From positions 13,783,501 to 13,847,500 of the forward strand of contig NGZR01000001.1 in NCBI GenBank assembly GCA_002197995.1: a stretch of DNA of 64,000 nucleotides, written 5' to 3'. Source of the DNA: Gaeumannomyces sp. JS-464. Lineage: Eukaryota; Ascomycota; Sordariomycetes; Magnaporthales; Magnaporthaceae. The notes beneath the pieces were generated by a model. That model was not told where the DNA came from. It worked only from the letters and a program-made list of their open reading frames with translations, and ran no database searches. This document shows positions 12,640 through 25,309 of this stretch, one piece after another. The number at the start of each line of letters is the position of its first letter. The first letter of the stretch is position 1. The translations under genes and the position numbers were made by a program.

Positions 12640-13270
12640 TTTTGGCTGCCACGGTTTCACGTGGCCCGCAATTGCGCCCGGGCCGATAAATGCCTTCGGT
12701 GCGGGGAGAATAAACGACGACCGGTACGTACAACCGTGTACGGCCCTCCCGCAATGCGCGAACTGCTCGGGCTCGTACTTTTGCCAACCACCCGAATTGC
12801 TTTATAAAGCCCGTACGGGTAAACAAAGTGCTAAAACATTTAACTTATAAAAAAAAGGGCCGTTAAAAGGTTAAGCGCACAAGCGTACCGGGCGGCGGCA
12901 AAAGCGGCGGAAGCCGCCGTTGCCACCGCCACCGCGTTGCCGCTGCTACTAACGATACCCTTCCCGCAACCGCTACTAACTACGGGCGGCTCCGCCGTAG
13001 CCGTTATTTACGGCAACCTTACGACCGCTACCGCTATTACTGCGGTTACCGTTATTACTATTAACGATACCGCTAATACAGCCGCTACCGCCGCTGTTAA
13101 CCTTACGGCTAATACCGTTATCGCCGTTATTTAGCCATTTTTATCGCCGCTGCCACCCGCCGCCCCCGCCGTCGCTTCCGTATAGCAAACCCGGCAAGCC
13201 CGCCGGCCCCGGAAGGCGTGGCCCGTACGGCTAGCAGGGAAAGCACTTTGCTAAAAGGCTTAGGGTTAGT
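12640..13270 (+). pseudogene. LINE copy 2 ORF1 (gag-like), broken
   Basis: This matches ORF1 of copy 1. The knuckle core FHVARNCARADKCLRCG is readable near 12655-12710, but the next frame carries TAA/TAG codons. The alanine-rich tail of copy 1 has become Ala/Thr/Val/Ile mixtures (12937-13134) through GCC-to-ACC/GTT type transitions. No product is possible. Confidence 0.7.
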
Positions 13271-13599
13271 TTTAACAATTAATACGAAGTACTGGCGGAT
13301 ATGGAACTGGACCTTCCCGAGCCCGAAAGGGCTATCGAAATAACCGGAAAACCCCGGAGGAAACCGACGGTACCGCCGGCTAACAACTTTAAAGCCAAAG
13401 CCTTAATACACTAACGCCGCTTTTACGTATGCTAGCAGCCAACCGGATATAACAAACGCATGGCAATAAAGCCCGGCGCCCGGGGCTTCGCCCCGAACGC
13501 CGTGCTTTAACCGCCGTTTAAACGAACGTTCAACGTAGCTGGGAAACGGGGGCTATTTTACTTTAACTATTTTGGAGCTAAAATATCGACGTGGTGCTA

Positions 13600-16500
13600 A
13601 TGCAGGAGCTTTTTAACGCGTGGAAAAAAAAGCTTATGCTTTGCACTTACCTATTATACGAGCTATTTATTCCGGTAAATAGCTGGCACGATTACTAAAC
13701 TAGGCCTCGGGTAATAACTTACATACGAAAGGACCCGAGGCTTCGGCCCGTAACGAACCGGCCGGCAGGCAATACTCGGGATATCCTTTGGCTTACCGTC
13801 GCCGGGTGCACCTTCGTTAACGTATATAGGCTTTTAAAGGACTTTTCGGAACCTTCGTTAAATTTTTTGCTACATTAGCGCCTAACGGCAAAATGCATTA
13901 TAATTAGGGATTTTAACGTAGGGTTCCCGGCGTAAAATCCGGTTAAGGGTAAAAAAATAAGGGCTAAAATATAACCCAATAAGCTAATATTTATAACCTT
14001 TTTTTACTTACCGATTTAGGCTAACCTACGCATAACGATAAAGGCGTTTTGGATTTTACCTTTTCCAACGCCCTTTTGGCAATAGCGGAAATCGACCTTT
14101 CGCTAGCAACCAATTCGGACCACCGCTTAATACGGATCGAAATTCTTAACCGCAATAACTCCGCTTCGAACTGCCGGCGTATTACGCTACCAAACGATAA
14201 ACTACCGTTTTTCGCAAACGCGGTAATAACGGGGGCCGACGGCCTACCGCTATTTACAAATCCATACACGGCGGATTATTTGGATAAAACGGCCGAGGTA
14301 TTAATAAACCTGCTAAAAAATGCGTTAATAGCTTTCGGCCGGGTTTTAAAGTTAAAAGAAAAAGCTAACCCTAATGGAACAAAAAGTGCGCCAACGCCTA
14401 ACGGGATTTTGCAAAAGCTATAAGGAACGGCGAGCCTATTACGGCCGAAGCCCGTGCTTTAAAAGCAACGGTTCGGACGGCTAAAAAACAGCATTAGGCC
14501 AGCGTGCTAAAAAAAGTGGATTCCCCGAAAGCGCTATACCGTGCTGTAAAATGGCATAAACTTACACCCGTTATACGGCTTTTCCCGTTAAATATCGACG
14601 GGGAGGTTATAATAGCCCCAAAAAACAAAGCGAAAGCATTAAGCCGCAAAATCCTCCGTAGGTTTACGGCGGAGGACGATTTACAAAAGGACCCGCTATA
14701 GCAAAAGGCTACCCAAAGGACCGCACAATTCCCGTGGGACCCCCACGTCCTTTTGGAAAAATGCCGGAAATGCACCGTTAGTACGGCAAACACGGCCCCA
14801 AGCGTCGACTCCTTAACGGTTAAACTACTTACAACGGCGTGGCCGGCAATAGGGGAATACGTTAAAGCCTTTTTCGAGGCCTGCCTTAGGGCCGGGCACC
14901 ACCCGGCCCCTTTCCGCACAGCGGAAATGGTTATGCTAAAAAGCCGAATAAAACGGATATAACGAACCCAAAATCCTACCGCCCGATAGTTTTGCTCCCG
15001 TGCTTAAAGAAAAGGCTAAAACGGCTAATAGCTTCGCGGATGGCGTTTTTCGCATTACAATACGGGCTTATAGCTTCGCAATACGCCGAGGCTACCCCGA
15101 AAAAGGCCGCTATCGATTTAACGGCATACGTGGCCTACGAGGTAAAACGGGCCTTTCAAAAGCATAAAACGGCCGCTTTCGTTATTATAAATGTATAAGG
15201 GGCTTTCGACGCCGTACTCCGCCGAAGGCTTTTTCGGAGGTTTTAAACTAAGGTTAAAATCTAACGTTAGTACGATGGGTATTATCTTTTGCAAAAAACA
15301 GGGTGGTTAAAATGCGTTTGGAGGACGTTACGGCACCCCTTTTTTCCCCGGACTGCGGGCTACCCCAAAGGTTACCGGCATTACCGGTCCTATTTATGCT
15401 TTATATGGTTAAAACCTTACTTAAAGCAAAAGCGGTTAGGTACGGATACGCGGACGATATAGGCATTTGCGTAACGGGTAGCACCCCGAAGGAGTGCTTT
15501 CGTAAAGCAAGGGCTACGGTTACGGAAATCCTACGTTAAGGCAGGGCTAATAAGGTTGCTTTCGATCCGGGGAAGTGCGAATTTATGCATTTTTCTAAAC
15601 GGAAAAATCCCACAACCTTAGCGGTTACGACGGAAAGCTTTACTATATAACAAACTATAAAAGCTTTACGGTAGTTAGGGGTTTTTTTCAACCAACGGTT
15701 TAATTTTAAAACCCACGTTAATAATAGGGCTGCAAAAGCCTAAAACGTTACCAACCACCTTCGGAAGCTTACGAATTCGATAGGGGTATACCGGCATATT
15801 CGGTATATAAAGCCGTTACAACGGTTATAATCCTTACGGCCTTATACGGGGCCGAAGTATGGTATAGGGGCAAAACCAAACCACATCCATATAAGCCGGC
15901 ATAATAGCAAATTATCCGCTAAAGCCATTTAATCGAACGGGTCGATAAAGTTATAACCGCGTCTTTCCGGGCAGTAGCTTCGGTTTGGAAAACCGCACCG
16001 ATAAACGCCTTACATTACGAATCCGGCATCCCAAACGCTTAAACGCTTTTAAAACAAGCCCGCTTCCGTTTTGCGGCCCGTATAAATACGGTACCGGAAA
16101 ATCACCCTTTAGCCGCAGCGGTTAAGCCGGCTTTTAACGCCCGAAAGCCTAAAGCAGGCCTGCCCGGCAGGCTTGCGACCTCGTTGCAAAAGACGGCCGA
16201 ATTCCTTTCGGTTTGCATTTGCCCGGCCTACGTCCTTTATAAATATACGGGGTTTACGGTGGCTATATAAAAAAAGCCCGCAGCCGTAAAAGCTTTTATA
16301 ACGTAATTTCGCACTTTCCCATTTACCGACGTTATAATATATAGCGACGGGTTTAAAACAAAAAACGGGGCAGTTGGATACGGCTGGGTAATATACCAAA
16401 CCGGCTAACGCAAACTTTCCGGGCACGGCCGGTTAGCGCATCCGGCGGAAATATTCGACGGCGAAGCGGAAAGGGCCCAAATGGGCCTCCGTAAAGCCGT

Positions 16501-17130
16501 TTAAAGCTTCCGCAATTGCACTTTCCATTTGTGCCTCGATAATACTTCGGCGGTTAACGGCTTTTTAAGTACGGCCTTTAATAGTTTATAAAAAGCCTTT
16601 AAAAAGGTCCATTACTTTATGGACAAATACTAAATACACGTTCGTTAATTTCCGGGGCATACGGGAATCCCCGGGAACGAAAAGGCCGATATCGAAGCAA
16701 AGTTAAGCACGGCCTTCCCGATCCCCTAATACGCTAAACCAACGGTGGCGGGAGTAAAAGCTTTGGCCCGGAAAATAGCTTAAGACGCCTGGAACGCATG
16801 GTTTAAAAACACTTTACCGGAACGGTATAAGGCTATAGGCCCCGCCGGTACCCTAACGCACGCCCGATACGTTACAACTGCACCGGAAGGTATTGCAACG
16901 GCTAATAGCCGCACGTACCGGCCACGAGGATTTCGACTGGTACCACCGAAAATTCGAATACGAGGACGATAACCCGTGCCGTTGCGGGCGAAATAAGTCC
17001 CTTTCCTACCCTGTATTTTGCAGGCTGGCTAAAACGGCAAAAAACAAATGGCTTATAACGGACCTTCCCCCGGCTTTCGATAGGCCCGGATATTGGAAAC
17101 GGCTTTTCCAAAAGCCCTTTTTTTTTGCTT
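13600..17130 (+). pseudogene. LINE copy 2 ORF2 (endonuclease / RT / RNase H), broken
   Basis: The fragments parallel copy 1. The endonuclease C-terminus with LDFTFSNALLAIAEIDL and the catalytic NSDHR box is open at 14049-14423. Reverse transcriptase reads FEACLRAGHHPAPFRTAEM near 14870-14935 and YGYADDIGICVTGS near 15440-15480. RNase H reads NGAVGYGWVIYQTG near 16360-16410. The C-terminal zinc motif CRCGRNKSLSYPVFCRLAK lies at 16976-17035. Multiple stops and frame changes separate them. Confidence 0.82.
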
Positions 17131-17586
17131 CGTTCGTTAAAGCCACCAACTATTACATTATCGCCGGACGATAATAACAAAGCCCAAAAAGCCTATACTT
17201 AACCTTTTCCTTTGTACTATTAGGATTAACAATAGGCTCGTTAATCCCTCGCATTTTAAGCCGGGCTCAAGGGAGGTCCCGAAAACCCCTTCCCCCGCCC
17301 AAACCCGGCTTTACCCCTTTTCCGGCATACCCGCCGGCCAATAGCATTACTACCACCCGCAGCGCTTTACAACGCCCCGGCGTATTTTTACGCCCTATTG
17401 TCGATTGCCCGCTTACTAACAAGGAGCGCCGGAATGCGGCCCGACCCCGTATGCCTTCGGGTTTAATTTATTAGCCGCCTTAATAGCAGCATATAGCCTA
17501 GTGTTAAGCTTAGGTAGCGCTAGCACGTTATATGCCCCTTGGAAGGCAAGGACTGGTAAATCCCGATTTACTAACGTTAAATATAC

Positions 17587-17785
17587 TTTCTTTTTCTCTC
17601 TTTCCCCGCGTTGCGTTCGGCGAGCAGTCGATTGGCTATATTTTTAACACTAAAAGGCCGGGAAGGAAATGCTCGCGAATCCAGCTCGAGGATGTATTTA
17701 ACAAGCGCCTTTTCTTTTAATTTTGTTAATTTCCGTAATTTAAGCGTGCAATCGCGTCGAGCAGGCCGGCCGCGCTTTCGTTTAG
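17587..17785 (-). mobile_element. Pogo/Fot1-type transposon fragment D, left part
   Basis: The minus strand encodes part of a pogo-type transposase N-terminal DNA-binding region, matching LLAKRDAG, the NIANRL stretch and AFPPRPFSVKNIA in element B. It is truncated on the left by LINE copy 2 and on the right by the copia element. Its other end survives at 23303-23375, so the copia retrotransposon landed inside this element. Confidence 0.65.
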
Positions 17786-17952
17786 TGTTAAAGGTGGCTT
17801 GGAGTTACGTAGGTGGCAACTGGTGCCCCACAGCTTTAAGCCTATGCACTGGCCCTAGTGCTTTGGCCTGCGCGCGTCTTAGCCCGCGATCGAATAAAAA
17901 AGCCCAAAAACAGTAACAAATCACTTCGGGTGCCTGTTATCGCGCACTTCCA
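17786..17952 (+). repeat. Copia 5' LTR
   Basis: It starts TGTTAAAGGTGG and ends CGCACTTCCA, giving the usual TG...CA ends. It matches the 3' LTR at 23137-23302 throughout. GGTTATAAGCC, a possible primer-binding site, follows directly. Confidence 0.75.
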
Positions 17953-18189
17953 TTAGGTTATAAGCCTTCGCGCCGCCGTTAACGATATTTCTGCCTAATT
18001 AGGAAAGATTAACGATACACGAGTTGTTTCCCGTTGTTTACGTTCTCCCGCCGTGGATTACGAGCGAGGCGCAGCAGTTAAAAAACCGTTAAACGACAAT
18101 TAATAAAGCCGCGTTCGGCGCCGATTAGCAACCATAATAAAGTAATAACAATAACCCTTTTAGCGCTTAAAAGCACCATTTCCCTTGCA

Positions 18190-21100
18190 ATCCAACGCTT
18201 TTGTACGCGTTAAAAGTGCCAACAAAGTTGCCAAAATGGCAATACCGCGAAGTCGCAGTGAAGGTCCCGGACCTGCTAGGGCCTTTTAACTTGGAAATAT
18301 GGAAGCGCACTATCCGGGTGCATTTAACCGCTTCCCGTAACATCTTTTTTATATTTGCTAACCCTCCGGTTAAATCGGCTGGAGCGGAAAACGACGAAAC
18401 TGTATAGTTATAAGCCTTTAGGAGGATATTAATATGGTATTGCATCCGTAACAATATCGAAAAGGTAACCACGAACCTGGAAAAAGCCGGTTAGGACCGC
18501 CCTAAAAACGACGAGGATTAAAACCTAAAGGCTTTTTGGGATAAGGTAGTTAGCACTATTAAAATTACCGCTAACGGCCGTTTCGACGCCTTAATTAACG
18601 AACATTATATAATTTCGGTAGAAAAGTTTAACGGTAACGTTAAAAAGTATACGAACCGTTGGTTATAGGTAAAGCAGGCTTTGGATTAGGCCAATATTAA
18701 CATTCCGGATCGGATGTTTATAAGGAGCCTCGTTAACGGGCTTAGCGCTACCTACCCTTTTACGGTGGCTATAGCTTTAGGGAGTTGTAAAAGCGAGCGC
18801 CGCATTCCCGCTAACTTTATTTCGAAAATGCTCGAAAACACGGCGGTTATAAAGGCCTCGGAGTTAAAGGCTATGGCTAACACTAATAAAAAGCCGGAAG
18901 GACTTTAAAGGCCGAGGGAAAAGCCGAAGTCCTGTAATAAAAAGGGTTGCATTATCGTTTCGCGTGCTCCCCATCACGATAAGTGCGGTAAGCATTACAA
19001 GGGCGATATACAATTGCTGGCTTTTGCACTTTAAAGGCCGAGGGAAAAGCCGAAGTCCTGTAATAAAAAGGGTTGCATTCTATCGTTTCGTGCTCCCACC
19101 ACGATAAGTGCGGTAAGCATTACAAGGGCGGTGATAACAATTGCTGGCTTTTGCACTTTAAATTTGAGGAGGCCTAAAAGGCTAAGTATCCGAAGCGGCG
19201 CTTCCAGCGAGGCAATAAGGCAGCTAACGAGGTTATAGCTAACCCGAGGGTTGCTAACCATACTGGTAATGTGCCAATTAATCGGGGCAATGCCAGCCAA
19301 TACAATATGGCCAATACCGCTTTAAACAATGTTAATAGTGCCCGTAACGCCGTAATAATCGACTCCGGCTCGTTTAAGCACCATTTTAACGATCGCAAGT
19401 GGTTTACCTCGTTAAAAAAGCGCGAGGTCCCCTATAACGCTACCACGGCCAACGGCGGCGCCCAAGTTTCCGTTAAAAAGGGTACCGTCGAAATGCATTA
19501 GCGTAATAAGGCGGGCGTTACTAATTACCTTACGGGCAATCTTTACGCTTAAATCCCCTTTTAACCTTTTTAGCTTTGGCAAAATGCGCAAAGCAGGTTT
19601 AAAAAACGATTAAACCGATTACTTCGTAACGTTTAACGACAAATGGTTGGGCAGCTACCAAATTAATAATAACGTACTAATTGCTAACGTTAACGTGCCC
19701 GCAAGCGCGCCCCGGGCCTTGTGGCCCTAAGTAACGCACTTAACGGAAAAAACCAACCGACGGAAGTTAACGCACCGATTACGACAAAGCGCCCGGTGTT
19801 TACGTGTTAATGCATCGGCGCCTAATGCATGCTAATAAGGAGGCGGTAATAACGGCCTGCCGTGCTGCAGGCATTAAAGTTAGCTATTTTAAGGTATTAA
19901 AGCATACTTGTTACGGCTGTTTAAAAAGCAAAGCGACCCAAATCATCGGCAATCGTCACTTCCACCGCACTACCCGCTTTTTGGGCCGTATTTATATGGA
20001 TATATTAACCATTTCGCCTACTTTATACGGCGGATATAATTACGCCGTTTATGTTATTAACGAGGTAACTACTTTTAACTGGGTAATTTTTGCAGTTAGC
20101 AAAGCTAGCACGGAAATCTTTACGAAGGTTTGTAATTGGATTAATTATATTAAATTCCAGTTAGGCATTAAAATATAAGCAATCCATACGGACGGTGGCA
20201 CGGAGTTTAACCCGGAAAAGTTAAGGGCCTATTGCATTGCTCGAAGCAAAGCTTGCGAAATTAGCCCGACGCGATGCCCGGAAATAAACAGCATCGTTAA
20301 ACGTGCCAACCGTATTATACTTAACGCGGCTCGCACCGGGATTAATGCTAACGGTTTGCATAAAAAGTATTGGGTATATGCTTTGCAAATAACGAGGAGG
20401 GTGCTAAATTACATTCCAAATATAGCTTTTAATAGCAAGGAAAGCCCGCACGAGGCGTGGGCAAAGGCAATCGGCCTTAACGAGGAGTATTACCAACCAC
20501 TAATCCGTACCTTCCGCATTTAGGGCGCGGTCGCTTAAGTGCTAATTAAAAACGGCAAATAAACTAAAGCTGATAAAATGGCCCCCAAAGTAACGAGGGG
20601 CCGGCTTATGGGCTGGGAAAGCTTTTATAACGAAATCCTACTAGTTAAACCGGACGGTACTAATAAGGTTTTCCGTTACCGTAACGCACGGATTAACGAA
20701 GGTGCTAGTAAACGCCGGAAATCGCCCTATAACTTTGTTAAAAAGGCGATTACCACTAATGCGGTTAACGAAGCCGTTATTAAAAACCTTTACTTTACAA
20801 TAGGCATTTGGGTTTATAATATTAGCCCAATTACTAATTCCACCGACAGTAACGATGGTAACACCGGTGCAACTGGCGATATTGCCGGCCCCGGAAGTGA
20901 TAACGATTTATCGCCTGCGGAAAAAACCGGGGAAACCGAAGCGAAAAACGAAAAGCCTGCCGTTGCAAAGCCTAAAAAGCCCAAAAAGCCCGCCGGCCCG
21001 GGTATGCCAATACCCGAAAAAACTCCCGAGCTCGGCAACGAGGCGGTTACGGTGCCCGCAACGCCTAAAAAAAAGACCTGCAAAAAGCGGCCGCCGCCCC

Positions 21101-23030
21101 CGCCGAGTAACCGGCAATTAAAAGAGCGCTTAACGGCCTTTAAGCATTACAAAGTCCTAATACCAAAGATTTGCAAGAAAAGGGAGCCCGCGGAGGCATT
21201 TACAACGGCTCGCTTCGAGCTTAAAAATATTAAAAAGGTGGCGGAAAAGGATCCGGGTAACCCTAAAGCGCCGGAAACGACGAGAGCTTCCATAGCCTTA
21301 ATACGAATACTAAAGCTGCCGAGGAAACTGCCCGAAAAACGGGCTTTGCATTCGTTAACGTTGCGTACCCGGATAACGATATCGTTTTGCCCCAAAAGAT
21401 CGGCGGCTTTAAAATCCCCAACCTCGCGCTTTTCGGCGTTGCCACGGTGCCGGGAACACCGTATATTCCGGCTTATTATTACGACGCGGTAAAGCACGAG
21501 GCCGAGTACGGGCGATATTATAAGCCAGTAATGCAAAAGCAAATTAACACGCTGCTCGAAAAGGGCACGTAGGTATTAAAAAAATTGCCTCCGGACGTTA
21601 AAGCATTACCGGGCAAATGGGTATACGTGCCTAAGCTAACGCCTAACGGCGCTTTTAAAAAAATCAAAGCGCGTTAGGTCGTTTGCGGCAATTATAACAA
21701 TACTTTAAGCGAGGATAAAGCTATAACATACGCGGTAATCGCTTATGCAGCGTTTACAAGGGTGTTTTTTGTGCTTGTAGCCGTTAACGACCTTAAATGC
21801 CGCCAGTTCGACTTCGTAATTACTTATTTCGGCGCCATCGTACCTAATAACGTTATGGTATACGTACAATAACCTTAGGGCATTCCGGTTGGGCAAAAAG
21901 GCTACTATTGCCGTTTAAAAAAAGCATTTTACGGCTTTCGCAAATCGCTTTTATAGTGGTATTAAACGATTACTTCGGAGCTCGAAGCACTTAGTTTTAA
22001 GCCGATTTACCAAAACGTTTGCTTTTACCGAAAAAAGGAAACGGGCGTTATATTATTGCTTTACGTAAACGACTTTTAAATTGCCGCTCGTACGGTTACG
22101 GAAATTAAAGCCATCGTTACCGAAGTGGGTAACCGGTTCGAAATAACCGCTTTGGGTAACGCAAAAACGTTCCTCGGCATGCAGGTTGTAAAGGATCGCT
22201 AGCGGAAAATTGTAAGCTTTTACTAACGCGATTATATTAATAAAATTATTACCAAATACGAACGGGAGGACTTTAAAGCAATGAAAACGCCCTGGCCTTT
22301 TGGTTTTATAATGCCGATTATTTGGAACCCTTTCCCGCACGAGGAGGTTTTACGCTACCAATCGGAAATAGCGAATATTAGCTACCTCGCTGGCATTACT
22401 CGCCCTAATATCACGTATACTGTAAAAAGGTTGCAAAAGGTTAACGCCAATCCCGGCAACGAGCATTTGGCACTGCTAAAACACTTTTGGCGCTATATTA
22501 GTAGCATTAAGGGATTCGCGCTTACTTTTGGCGGGCTTATTTACAGCGCCGAAGCGATAGGTTTAAAAGCTTACGGAAACGCCTCGTTCGCCAACTGCCT
22601 TCGTACGAAAGCATTTACAAGCGGTGTAATCGTTATGCTAGCGGGTGGTCCTATTTACTGGCAATTAAAAAAAGCAAACTTTTATAACGACGTTAACGAC
22701 GGAGGCGGAGTTCGTTAACCTACTGCTAACAGGCCGGGCTTTACTTTAAATTAAAAGCATTTTAAAGGAAACTAAATACCCTTAGCGAAAAACTCTCGTG
22801 GTGCATACGGACAGCGCTAACGCTTAAGCGACGGTGCTAAACCCGTTGGAATTAGCCCGCACTTGTATAATCGACCTCCGTTACAAGTGGGTAATCGATG
22901 CTGTAAAGCGTTAACTTTTCACTTTTAAGCTCGTTAGCACGGCCAATATAAAAGCGGACGGTTTTACGAAAGGCCTAACGGCGAAAGGATAGGCGAGGTT
23001 TGTTATTTAGCTGGGAATGCAGCAAATGCC
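18190..23030 (+). pseudogene. Copia gag-pol polyprotein, broken
   Basis: Pieces in order: gag (LLGPFNLEIWKRTIRVHL near 18270-18330 and FIRSLVNGLSATYPF near 18715-18760); a CCHC knuckle present twice (see the repeat at 18903-19154); a protease with VIIDSGSFKHHF near 19355-19390; the integrase pre-domain (HRRLMHANKEAV and CYGCLKSK, 19810-19935) and core (YMDILTI near 19995, THTDGG-like HTDGGTEF near 20187); a K/P-rich linker open from 20578 to 21492; a reverse transcriptase whose YVDD box reads YVNDF near 22060, with the first catalytic Asp changed to Asn; and an RNase H with YGNASFANC near 22573 and VHTDSANA near 22800. Stops interrupt most pieces. Loss of the catalytic Asp fits a G-to-A RIP change. 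Confidence 0.82.
18903..19154 (+). repeat. 126-bp tandem duplication covering the copia gag zinc knuckle
   Basis: The block beginning CTTTAAAGGCCGAGGG at 18903 recurs at 19029 with only a few differences. Each copy contains the knuckle-coding core (KCGKHYKG). The second copy continues into the rest of gag. Both copies are mutated, and the duplication sits at the gag-protease junction. Confidence 0.8.
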
Positions 23031-23136
23031 GCAGTAAACGGCTTACAAAAACCAGGGAAACACCACGGATTTGGAGGATTACTACGTAAATGCGGGCTCG
23101 TAATGCCATTAGGGCCGTTGCATAACTTACGGGGGG

Positions 23137-23302
23137 TATTAAAAGTGGCCTGAAATCACGTGGTGGCAACTGGTGCCTTACAGCTTTAAGCTTATGCACT
23201 GGCCCTAGTATTTTGGCCTGCGCGCGCCCTAGCCCGCGATCGAGTAAAGTAGCCCAGTAATAATTACCAATCATTTTGGGTGCCTGTCGTCGCGCACTTC
23301 CA
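23137..23302 (+). repeat. Copia 3' LTR
   Basis: It matches the 5' LTR from its start (TATTAAAAGTGG, where RIP would explain TG changed to TA) to CGCACTTCCA. The polypurine tract lies directly upstream. Confidence 0.75.
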
Positions 23303-23375
23303 TTAAAATGGGAAACGCGAATCGCGATGGAAACGCGTTATTCGCTAGTGTGCGTTACTCGCTAGTAAACTACGT
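23303..23375 (-). mobile_element. Pogo/Fot1-type transposon fragment D, terminal inverted repeat end
   Basis: The reverse complement begins ACGTAGTTTACTAGCGAGTA and carries two copies of the AGCGARTAACGC motif. It matches the left end of element B at 25687 through CGCGATTCGCGTTTCC. It ends at a TA dinucleotide (23376-23377), the target expected for this superfamily. It is the other end of the element whose left part lies at 17587-17785. Confidence 0.7.
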
Positions 23376-23457
23376 TAGCGGTAGTTAAAAGCTTAACAAT
23401 TTTAAAAAACGTTTTAATAAACCTTTTATAAAAGTTAGTAAAACTAATAAACGATTA

Positions 23458-25307
23458 ACGTAATCCACCAGTGTGTGCTACATATTAATGTGTGCCACAC
23501 TTACACCTAACCTTTAATTAATCGACGCGTATGCCAACCCAATAACGCTAGGAATCCATTTAAACTATTCGGAATTGTATATATCGGACGTTTTTTTCCT
23601 TTTGGCAAATGCGCGCATTGTGTCCAGTTTTGCCGCACGTGTTACATCGCCGACAAGTTATTATCGCCCTCCTTTTTTAACCCCCATAATTGCGCATTTT
23701 TTGCTATAACTGCTTATTTAGTTTTGCTGGTTTAAATATTTCGTATTTTTTTAACAATATGTAACCCTTTTATCGGACACGTGTTTTTTTAGCCTTCCGG
23801 CGTTTGCTTAATGCTTCGTTCGCTTTGCGTAACGAAGCAATTTCGGCTTTAAAAAGGGCTATTTAATGCATTATCGAACTCGTCCTTTTCGTAAACTAGT
23901 TATAACCGCTAGCATAAGTAACGGAAAGCTATTTCGGTAATTGGAAATCCGAGTTTTAATATGTTTGGATTGCGAAATTGCGTTTTTGGCTGTTTAAAGC
24001 GTTTTAAAAGTCCAAAGTTCGGCGGTTATTTAAAGGCTTTTTCGGGGGAATTAAAATTCGTAACCTTACATCCAGCTTTTCCAAAACCAAATCCGGATTA
24101 AAAAAGCAAAACCTTTTTGGAAACCTTTTTGGATATTTTTTTCGGTTATAAAGTTAAAAAATGCCGCTTTAAACGCCGAAAAGAATTCGATTTTAATTAC
24201 GTAATTAACGTGTAATTTTATTAAGCTTTCGATTTGTCGACCGTACGCTTTTTTTTAACGGGCCGAAGCATTTAACGTTAAGCGGTTAAAAAAGTAAAAC
24301 GAATGCGGAGGTATGCAAAGCGTAATAATGTTATATTTTTAGCAATAAAGTTCGAAATCCGTCGAATAGTGGCTTTCGTATCCGTTTAGCATTAACAAAC
24401 GATGGCTAACTTTTATACGTAACGTAATATGCTTATAAAAATGCTAAATCCATTTAGGCCGAGCTTATTCGTAATTTACCTGTTAGCATTCGTTAAAATA
24501 ACCTAATCGCGTAAAAGGCCGGTTTTCAAATACTAATTAGCTAAATGGTATTACCTTTTAACGATAATAAAAAAAGGATCGCTTAACCGTAATAATTAAC
24601 CTTTTAAATAACTATAGCCCATTCCCGGTTGCTAAGCTAAACCAGCTTTGTTTTATTACGGCCTTTCGATGTATTAATAACCATAACGGCGGCGATTATG
24701 CTTATAAAAAAGCCGGTTTCGTCGAAATTATAAATGTCGTTATTTAAAATGCTATATTTAGCTATAATATTCCGCATAAGGTTAAATTAAGCAAAAACGA
24801 GTTTGGGATTTTCGCATTTGGCCTTTTGGTAGTCGTATTTTCGAATCCAGCGCGTACCGAGCTTTGCGCGGCGTTTAACGAACCTCGCGACCTAATTGGT
24901 CCCGACGGTGCCCGCGTCGCGTTTAGCGAGCAGTTGGTTAGCTATATTTTTAATACTAAAAGGCCGGGGAGGGAATGCGCAAAAATCCAGCTTAAATATG
25001 TATTTAATAAGCGCTTCCTTTTCGGATTTTGTTAATTTCCGTGTTTTGGGCATGTAATCGCGTCGAGCAGTTTGGCCGCGCTTTCGCCGAGCGAGGGTGG
25101 AAAAGTTTATTTTGTAAATTTTAGCGGCGCTTCGGATACTTAACTGTGGATTTAATGCGATCGCCCGAAAGGTTAAAACAATTTTGCGTTCGTCGCTTTT
25201 ATTTGCCATTGTTTGTTATAGTGCTATTCGTGGATAAAGTTGGATTAACGCGTAAGCGCGTTAATTGTGGCACATATTAATGTGTGGCACACACTGGTGG
25301 ATTACGT
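23458..25307 (-). mobile_element. Pogo/Fot1-type DNA transposon A (1,850 bp)
   Basis: Terminal inverted repeats start ACGTAATCCACCAGTGTGTG on both ends and are flanked by TA (23456-23457 and 25308-25309). Inside, the minus strand encodes a decayed transposase. Length and structure match Fot1-class elements (about 1.9 kb). Subterminal duplicated GTGCCACA-type motifs lie in each end. Confidence 0.82.
23580..25209 (-). pseudogene. Transposase of pogo element A, broken
   Basis: The start codon at 25209 opens MANKSDERKIVLTFRAIALN, followed by a helix-turn-helix region (RSAAKIYKINFSTLARR) and a CENP-B-like second helix-turn-helix (EALIKYIFKLDF, AFPPRPFSIKNIANQLLAKR), to a stop near 24892. The DDE catalytic core downstream is riddled with stops. 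A C-terminal zinc knuckle (CRRCNTCGKTGHNARIC) is readable near 23610-23655. A live protein would bind the element ends and cut and paste at TA. Confidence 0.75.
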
Positions 25308-25309
25308 TA

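Larger units (their letters stand above)
11400..17586 (+). mobile_element. Tad1-like LINE retrotransposon, copy 2 (more heavily mutated)
   Basis: This is the same element as copy 1 in the same orientation, alignable from 11557 to the shared 3' tail at about 17586. Differences are overwhelmingly C-to-T or G-to-A, so copy 2 is more AT-rich with many new stops, as in RIP. About 150 bp upstream of the point matching window position 1 also look like element sequence, so the call starts near 11400; the true 5' end could be as far left as 11062. The 3' end abuts a truncated pogo-type transposon. Confidence 0.88.
17786..23302 (+). mobile_element. Ty1/copia LTR retrotransposon, degenerate
   Basis: Two direct LTRs of about 167 bp bracket gag, aspartic protease, integrase, reverse transcriptase and RNase H in copia order. 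A G-rich polypurine tract (GGGGGG) sits just before the 3' LTR. Heavy C-to-T/G-to-A mutation and stops make it inactive. I could not find a matching 5-bp target duplication: the flanks are TTTAG and TTAAA, which RIP may have altered. Confidence 0.85.

Noticed and set aside
17781..23307. Target-site duplication for the copia element
   Set aside because: Flanks TTTAG and TTAAA do not match even after allowing C-to-T/G-to-A, and the host element D appears to have lost about 130 bp there.
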